Origin: Novosphingobium hassiacum
Lineage (GTDB): Bacteria > Pseudomonadota > Alphaproteobacteria > Sphingomonadales > Sphingomonadaceae
NCBI RefSeq assembly: GCF_014196055.1
Contig: NZ_JACICY010000015.1
Coordinates: forward strand, 1 to 57,797
Direction of reading: 5' to 3'
DNA length: 57,797 nt
Positions 53,648-57,797 of this stretch are shown here, piece after piece (position 1 is the stretch's first letter; the number at the start of each line of letters is the position of its first letter). Both the position numbers and the translations under genes were made by a program. A model generated the notes under the pieces. It was not told the origin of the DNA. It saw only the letters and a list, made by a program, of their open reading frames with translations, and searched no databases.

Positions 53648-53669
53648 GGCCCCGCCTTCGGGCGGGGCC
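53648..53669. terminator. UUCG-loop hairpin after DUF736 copy 1
   Basis: GGCCCCGCC (53648-53656) pairs perfectly with GGCGGGGCC (53661-53669) over a TTCG tetraloop, which gives a very stable RNA hairpin. AAAGTCTTTC follows. It is 17 bases after the stop codon. Confidence 0.75.
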
Positions 53670-53707
53670 GAAAGTCTTTCAGCCCAAATTCCAGGGAAGA
53701 TGAGGCC

Positions 53708-54016
53708 ATGAGCCGTTATGTTGTCACTGTCCGATCTGCCGAGGCGACGGACCCCCATGCCGTCATCGGCTACGACTGCCCGATGCGCACCTATTTCCTT
53801 CAGGCGTTCGACGAGGACCGGCGCGCTGCGCCGGGCCTGTGGCTCGGAACGCGCTTCGACGAATTTCCACGCCTCGGCGCGCTGATCGCCGCCGCCAGCG
53901 CGCGCGGCGTCATGCTCGCCGATCTGGCCGACGAGGATATCACTGCCATGGCGCGCGAAGCGGCCGTGCCGTCGCGACCCTCGCTGGCCGCACACCATAA
54001 CTGGTGTGTTTGTTGA
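53708..54016 (+). CDS. Conserved hypothetical protein
   Basis: A 102-residue protein (MSRYVVTVRSAEATDPHAVIGYD, cited in part). It alternates charged and hydrophobic residues in the way of an alpha/beta fold. No family recognised. GGAAGA lies about seven bases upstream of the ATG. It follows DUF736 copy 1 after the terminator. Confidence 0.6.
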   Translation: MSRYVVTVRSAEATDPHAVIGYDCPMRTYFLQAFDEDRRAAPGLWLGTRFDEFPRLGALIAAASARGVMLADLADEDITAMAREAAVPSRPSLAAHHNWCVC

Positions 54017-54028
54017 TGAAGCCTGTCA

Positions 54029-54150
54029 CCGGGGCAGGGGCGACTTGCTCCGGTTTGACTTTTCGCTGACGGCCACTCGTTGCGGACCTGCGCTGCGGGC
54101 AAGGCGCACCACTTCGCTGAAGCGCGCCTTGGCGTTTTCAGCGTCCAGCC
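54029..54150 (-). pseudogene. Fragment of a Phd/YefM-type antitoxin gene
   Basis: On the minus strand a short stretch encodes NAKARFSEVVRLARSAGPQRVAV, which in part (NAKARFSEVVRLARSAGPQR) closely matches the start of prevent-host-death family antitoxins. The C-terminal part and a partner toxin are missing, and the frame soon ends. It is a decayed remnant of a type II toxin-antitoxin locus. Confidence 0.55.
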
Positions 54151-54472
54151 TCGCGCGCAGAAAACGGCATTTCGTTTGACATGTCCGGTCGGTGTCGTCC
54201 CTGCCATGTCGTGCTCCATCTGGGCAGCTGGTCAGATCATGCACATGACCGCATACCGCAATGCGGGTGTCGCCAGAGGCGAGCGGCGAAACAGCGTGGC
54301 ACGGAATGCTCTCCGGACAAGCGAAAGCCCAACCTCGCTCGTGTGTCGGCGCAGATCCCTGTGACCGAAACCCGGCCTCCTTCAATCAACCCGTGAAGGG
54401 TCCGCTACGCATCCGCGTGCGGCCGCCCGCAAGCGTGCGGTGATTGCGGCCAGGTCCCGGCCGGCGGGGCAC

Positions 54473-54510
54473 CTGTCGAGCGGAGGATGGACTTCCGCTC
54501 CTCCCGACAG
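54473..54510 (+). promoter_or_regulatory. Two-stem hairpin before a small gene
   Basis: CTGTCG (54473-54478) pairs with CGACAG (54505-54510), and inside it AGCGGA pairs with TCCGCT. The loop contains GGATGGAC. It ends 11 bases before the ATG at 54522 and overlaps the ribosome site (ACAGGAG), so it could control translation. Confidence 0.5.
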
Positions 54511-54521
54511 GAGTTCGATCC

Positions 54522-54686
54522 ATGCCGCTCAAGACCGCCCAGTCGCTCGCCTGGAACCTCGCGAGGACGCTGATGACGATCATGGTCATCGTGCGGACCA
54601 GCCAAGGTTACGCGGTCATGCCCTGGGACGAGTTCGATAGCCATCCGGCTGAGCTGGTTCACGAATATGATCCCTTTTCCTCCTGA
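54522..54686 (+). CDS. Small hypothetical protein
   Basis: A 54-residue protein (MPLKTAQSLAWNLARTLMTI). It has one amphipathic or weakly hydrophobic helix and an acidic C-terminus. AGGAG stands eight bases before the ATG. Family not recognised; coding is supported by the ribosome site and by a leader hairpin. Confidence 0.5.
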   Translation: MPLKTAQSLAWNLARTLMTIMVIVRTSQGYAVMPWDEFDSHPAELVHEYDPFSS

Positions 54687-54816
54687 TCGGAAAGGCGATC
54701 CCGCCAGTGCCGAAGCGAAACAATTGTCGTTTCGCTTCGGCTATTCAGTCGCTATGTTGCACCGGCAAGACAAGCGCTGTGGAGGTGGTGGCGGGCGCGT
54801 CCGACGATCATTCGTC

Positions 54817-55260
54817 ATGCAAAGGACGCTGTTCATGACCATCTTTCTCGTTCTGGGCCTGTTTGCTGGCCTCTACATGCTCTGGCTGCTCTTCAGCCTC
54901 GCGGTCTATGCGCTGCCGCTCTATGCCGGTATCGGCTTGGCTTTCTGGATGCGTGGCGTGGGTTTTGGCTATGCGCCATCGATCCTTGCCGGCTTCGCGG
55001 CCGGTTTCGCGACTCTCTTTGCCGGGCAAATGCTCTTCACCTTGTACGCCTCGCCGCTGATGCGGCTCGCCGTCGCGCTCCTGTTCGCCGTGCCGGCCGG
55101 CGTTGCCGGATATCACGCAGTCCATGGCGTGATGGGTCTGGCGATCGTTCCCGGCGCAACGCTCACCGTCCTGAGCAGCCTTGGTGCAGCCCTGATCGCG
55201 GGTACGGCCTGGACGCGGCTTGCGGGCCTGGAGGCGGCGACACTTGCCACTGCGAAGTAA
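54817..55260 (+). CDS. Small integral membrane protein
   Basis: A 147-residue, very hydrophobic protein with four to five predicted membrane segments (IFLVLGLFAGLYMLWLLF, YALPLYAGIGLAFW, SILAGFAAGFATLFAG, LAVALLFAVPAGVAGY, cited separately). The ATG at 54817 was chosen, with another at 54835; the frame is open upstream but hydrophilic. Function unknown; similar proteins lie in ICE-backbone regions. Confidence 0.65.
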   Translation: MQRTLFMTIFLVLGLFAGLYMLWLLFSLAVYALPLYAGIGLAFWMRGVGFGYAPSILAGFAAGFATLFAGQMLFTLYASPLMRLAVALLFAVPAGVAGYHAVHGVMGLAIVPGATLTVLSSLGAALIAGTAWTRLAGLEAATLATAK

Positions 55261-55696
55261 GTACGGGACGAGATGGCGCGAGGCGGGGGCGATCACAACG
55301 CGCGGATGGGCCATCGGCGCGTTCACATCGGCAGGCCCTGTTGCACCCCGGCCGGGCGACTGCGGTGAATTGCCGGCACAGTCAAGGGCCCACGGATGCG
55401 GGCCGGACGCTCGAGGTAATCTCTTTCCCGTCGTTCGCCGGGTCTCCTGATGCCGGATCGTCAGCCGGTTAGCCCCATTGCCCGCCGGAACCAAAGCGGC
55501 CTCGGTTCAATGCGCTTCATGCCGACAGGATCGCGTGCCGCTCGACGGGCTTGCCGCAACGGCCTTGCGCCCATTTTCGTCCCCCGGCGTGCCGCCGTTC
55601 CTCGCGGAACAAGAAACCGGGCGGTCGGCCGTCCTTGCGCTACGCTACGGGCCATAGGCTGCGGCGCCCGTCGCCTCTCGGCTTCCCTTGCGCATC
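55261..55696. other. Non-coding gap before DUF736 copy 2
   Basis: About 435 bases with no supported gene on either strand. It contains several GC-rich palindromic stretches leading into the leader hairpin. Confidence 0.45.
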
Positions 55697-55718
55697 GAGG
55701 CCGCGATGGTCGCGCCTC
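55697..55718 (+). promoter_or_regulatory. Leader hairpin (GATGGTC type) before DUF736 copy 2
   Basis: CGCGA-TGG-TCGCG with an outer GAGG/CCTC stem and one bulged C. It ends 20 bases before the DUF736 start. The stem sequence differs from the GGGGA/TCCCC form at two other genes while pairing is kept. Confidence 0.62.
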
Positions 55719-55738
55719 GGAGCAAAGGAACACAGGCA

Positions 55739-56056
55739 ATGGCAAAGATCGGCAGCTTCAAGAAGGTTTCGGACGAACTTCGCGGTGAGATTGTCACCCT
55801 CTCTGTTCAGGCGAAATCTGTTCGCATCGTTCCCGACGTCCAGGCCAGCGGTAACGCGCCAAGCCACCGGGTCTTCATCGGCGAGGCCGAGGTCGGGGCT
55901 GGCTGGAGCAAGCGCACCCAGGACGATCGATCCTATCTCTCGATCAAGCTCGACGATCCCACTTTCGTTGCCCCGGTCTTCGCGCAGCTCTTCGCTGGCG
56001 AGAACGACGAATACGACTTGATCTGGACCCGTCAGGTCCGCCGCCAGCAGGACTGA
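55739..56056 (+). CDS. DUF736 family protein, copy 2
   Basis: A 105-residue DUF736 protein (MAKIGSFKKVSDELRGEIVT, then NAPSHRVFIGEAEVGAGWSK and LSIKLDDPTFVAPVFAQLF). It is clearly diverged from copy 1. The ATG at 55739 is preceded by AAAGGAA. It is followed by a strong hairpin. Confidence 0.92.
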   Translation: MAKIGSFKKVSDELRGEIVTLSVQAKSVRIVPDVQASGNAPSHRVFIGEAEVGAGWSKRTQDDRSYLSIKLDDPTFVAPVFAQLFAGENDEYDLIWTRQVRRQQD

Positions 56057-56067
56057 ACCGGAGCTCT

Positions 56068-56093
56068 GTCACCCGGCTTTCGGGCCGGGTGAC
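56068..56093. terminator. Hairpin after DUF736 copy 2
   Basis: GTCACCCGGC (56068-56077) pairs perfectly with GCCGGGTGAC (56084-56093) over a TTTCGG loop, followed by GGTTTCC. It is 11 bases past the stop codon. Confidence 0.8.
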
Positions 56094-56100
56094 GGTTTCC

Positions 56101-56127
56101 CTACTATACTAGGTGGCAGTATAGTAG
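56101..56127. promoter_or_regulatory. Perfect palindromic operator/promoter of the XRE gene
   Basis: CTACTATACT (56101-56110) and AGTATAGTAG (56118-56127) are perfect inverse copies around a 7-base spacer. The arms contain TATACT and TATAGT, which could serve as -10 elements in both directions. It ends 21 bases before the XRE start, a typical place for an autoregulatory operator. Confidence 0.75.
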
Positions 56128-56148
56128 GGATCACGCGACTGGCCCCGA

Positions 56149-56361
56149 ATGGTACTTCGGGAGACTTTCGCTAAGAACTTGAGGCTGATGCGTCTTGCCG
56201 CCGGGCTGACGCAGGAGGAATTGGCGCATCGTGCGGGGTTCGATCGGAACTACGTCGGGAATCTGGAGCGTGGCAAGAACTCGCCGACGGTCGATACGCT
56301 CGAACGACTGGCGAGAGAGCTTGATATCCAGCCAGGAGCCTTCTTCGCCTACAGCCGCTAG
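56149..56361 (+). CDS. XRE-family regulator (controller-like; QseC-type candidate)
   Basis: A 70-residue single-domain helix-turn-helix protein (NLRLMRLAAGLTQEELAHRA, then FDRNYVGNLERGKNSPTVDTL), similar in size and layout to restriction-modification controller proteins. Its gene follows a perfect palindromic operator. In ICEMlSym(R7A) the small regulator QseC of this type controls the antiactivator gene qseM, and the next gene here is a DUF2285 protein; the parallel is inferred. Confidence 0.82.
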   Translation: MVLRETFAKNLRLMRLAAGLTQEELAHRAGFDRNYVGNLERGKNSPTVDTLERLARELDIQPGAFFAYSR

Positions 56362-56493
56362 GGGCTGGCCTACGTGGCTCGATTTTCGGGCGGACGATGC
56401 TATATACCGTTTGGTGGCCCACCGGGCCTGCGCCTATTCCGCTGGCATTCTCGAGCCATGGAATCCGGCGTGGGCTGACAGAGGCATCGCGGC

Positions 56494-56775
56494 ATGAACA
56501 GCGCTTCGTTCAGCGAAACCCTACCGCATTGCGATCATGTCACCGACTACGATCTCAGCCATTTGCGCACCTATCTCCAACTCCTCGATATCGCTGCGCA
56601 AGGACGCATCGACTGGACTGAGGCCGTCTATCAGGTTTTCGAGATCGAACCGGCTGAGGACCCCGTCCGAGCGCGCCGCCTTTACGATGCCCATCTCGAC
56701 CGGGCTCGCTGGATGACCCGACATGGCTATCGGCAATTGGCCGCGTTCGAGCGAACCGATCCGCGTTTTCGATAA
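56494..56775 (+). CDS. Single-domain DUF2285 protein (QseM-like antiactivator candidate)
   Basis: A 93-residue protein with a DUF2285-like pattern (LRTYLQLLDIAAQGRIDW, HLDRARWMTRHGYRQLAAFE). DUF2285 is a helix-turn-helix variant used both in the FseA activator and in its antiactivator QseM. The gene lies between the XRE regulator and the split FseA-like activator. The start is the first ATG of the frame; a ribosome site is not strong. Confidence 0.65.
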   Translation: MNSASFSETLPHCDHVTDYDLSHLRTYLQLLDIAAQGRIDWTEAVYQVFEIEPAEDPVRARRLYDAHLDRARWMTRHGYRQLAAFERTDPRFR

Positions 56776-56885
56776 GTCCAGTGCCTCTGCGCACGCCGCC
56801 CGTTACTCTTCGGGCTCTTTTTCCAGCTCCCGGAAAAGCCGATCCCCAAGACTTTCGACATACGGCAAAGATCTGGGAGGAACTT

Positions 56886-57657
56886 ATGTCGCAGGAGGAT
56901 AACGGACCGGCCAGTGACGACAAGGCTGTCCCTGACGAGCTGACGCTAGCCGAGTTTGCCGCCGAGTTCCTCCGGCGCAATCCCGACTATCAACAGGACT
57001 TTCAATCCCTGGCCGAGCAGGAGGCCCGGCCGGACGTCGCGGCCGCGCTCGCCCGGCGATGGGGGTTGCGATTTCGCCCTGGACCCGGCGCAACCCATTC
57101 CGCGGGACCGGCCGATCTGGCGAATTGACGAAGATCCCTACGTCGTCCTGATCGGCTCGGCGCCTGTCGGATTCGAAGGCGTCCGCTCAATCGAGGCGCA
57201 ACAGTTGCCCGATGTTGTCCGACGCTTCACCAGCGAAGACGGCGAATACGTCGTTCTTGGCGCTGGCCCCAGGATAGTTCGCCTGCGTTTCGAGCCGAAC
57301 ATCGCGCAGCATGGCGCTATTCTGCTCCCCCGCGAACCATACGCTGCCATTCGCGCCGAGGCATCTCGGTGGCTTGTACGCTTGCTTGACGGAAGCGTGA
57401 GGGAGAATTCGCCCGAGGCCTCAATGTTGACGCCGTTTCGCAGGCTGCGCCTTGCCGCCTTGCTCAAGGTGCATGACATGCGCCACGTCGGAATCAGCCC
57501 GCGCAGGATCGCGGAACGGCTGATCAGTCCCGCACTGACATCATTGTCGGCCGCCGAATGGACGGAAAGCAAGGAGCGCAAACGCATTCGTCGCTGGAGT
57601 GCCGAGGCCAGCCGACTGGTCGCAGGCGGCTATCGCAATCTGTTGCATGGCGGCTGA
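56886..57657 (+). CDS. FseA-like ICE excision activator, DUF6499-DUF2285, +1 frameshifted
   Basis: The first frame (56886-57128) encodes a DUF6499-type domain (FAAEFLRRNPDYQ, ARRWGLRF). The rest of the protein, ending in a DUF2285 domain (LRLAALLKVHDMRHVGISPR, RIRRWSAEASRLVAGGYRNL), is in the +1 frame and runs to 57657. Slipping at TTT-C (57072-57075) joins them as RWGLRF-ALDPAQ in a 256-residue product. In ICEMlSym(R7A) the excision activator FseA is made by +1 programmed frameshifting between genes with these same two domains. Without a shift only an 80-residue protein is made. AGG stands about 12 bases before the ATG. Confidence 0.78.
57069..57078 (+). promoter_or_regulatory. Candidate +1 ribosomal frameshift site
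   Basis: The zero-frame codons CGA TTT CGC allow the phenylalanine tRNA on TTT (57072-57074) to move one base forward onto TTC, after which GCC CTG GAC continues in the +1 frame. The conserved protein pattern changes frame exactly here. Confidence 0.68.
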
Positions 57658-57669
57658 TCTCCACTGCGC

Positions 57670-57797
57670 GGGGGGGGGGGGGGGGGGGGGCCATTAATTT
57701 AAGCCGGGCAGTGCCGTTTTTTGGGGTGCCGGGCTGGTCCAGGCCACCCACCACCACCGCCCCCGGGCGCCCCCCACGGCGGCGTTTTGGCGGGGGC
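57670..57797. other. Low-complexity contig end
   Basis: A run of 21 G (57670-57690) and then AT- and G/C-rich low-quality-looking sequence follow the last gene. It mirrors the other end and is probably artefact. Confidence 0.75.

Noticed and set aside
55220..55450. 76-residue ORF after the small membrane protein
   Set aside because: Overlaps the membrane protein end in another frame and lacks any conserved pattern.
57060..57128. Frameshift in the FseA-like gene as a plain sequencing error
   Set aside because: The break is at the domain boundary, in the same +1 direction as the known FseA frameshift and at a slippery TTT-C codon; error cannot be fully excluded but is less likely.

Overview
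The window reads as one contig from an alphaproteobacterium of the order Sphingomonadales (Novosphingobium/Sphingobium-like; genus not determined). The evidence is high GC throughout, a CtrA cell-cycle regulator with GANTC sites and a CtrA-box-like site in its promoter, the lptB-rpoN pair, and an accessory gene set (ArdC, DUF2958, ParB, DUF6878, DUF7007, strawberry-notch helicase, Toprim, DUF2493, DUF736) that I know from conjugative elements of this group. Both contig ends are homopolymer-rich and probably artefactual.

Region 1 (about 0.2-19.5 kb) is ordinary chromosome: hisS, an M61 peptidase with a DUF1345 membrane protein, ppa, pmbA, lptB-rpoN, a metallophosphoesterase, a three-gene redox operon (FAD/cNMP/4Fe-4S fusion, cytochrome-b-like membrane protein, FHA-decaheme cytochrome c), a CcmI-like TPR protein, ctrA, two small genes and trmB. 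A 267-bp nested inverted-repeat element lies between the phosphoesterase and the decaheme gene.

Region 2 (about 19.5-57.7 kb) is the left part of an integrative element, probably an ICE. A P4-type integrase sits just after trmB. Next comes a defence operon on the minus strand in which an AbiE toxin-antitoxin pair is translationally coupled to Hachiman (abiEi-abiEii-hamA-hamB, every junction overlapping). The resident ardC gene is split at its conserved REELVAE motif by a 6.9-kb element that carries three overlapping tyrosine recombinases and a second, intact ardC, bounded by 13-bp imperfect terminal inverted repeats. After the ardC 3' fragment come DUF2958, a winged-helix/Fic fusion, an AT-rich iteron-like region with a winged-helix protein, ParB, a run of small conserved genes (two apparently damaged), a second nucleotidyltransferase toxin-like pair, a methylase/strawberry-notch helicase fusion, a Toprim protein, a DUF2493 protein, an alkyladenine glycosylase and two DUF736 proteins.

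The right end (56.1-57.7 kb) looks like the excision switch of a tripartite-type ICE. It has an XRE regulator behind a perfect 10-bp palindromic operator, a single-domain DUF2285 protein (QseM-like antiactivator candidate), and a DUF6499/DUF2285 activator split over two frames with a +1 shift at a TTT-C site, as in the FseA activator of ICEMlSym(R7A). No relaxase, coupling protein or type IV secretion genes are in the window; if present they lie beyond the right end. Three accessory genes share a short 5' leader hairpin with a constant GA-TGG-TC core and a covarying stem.
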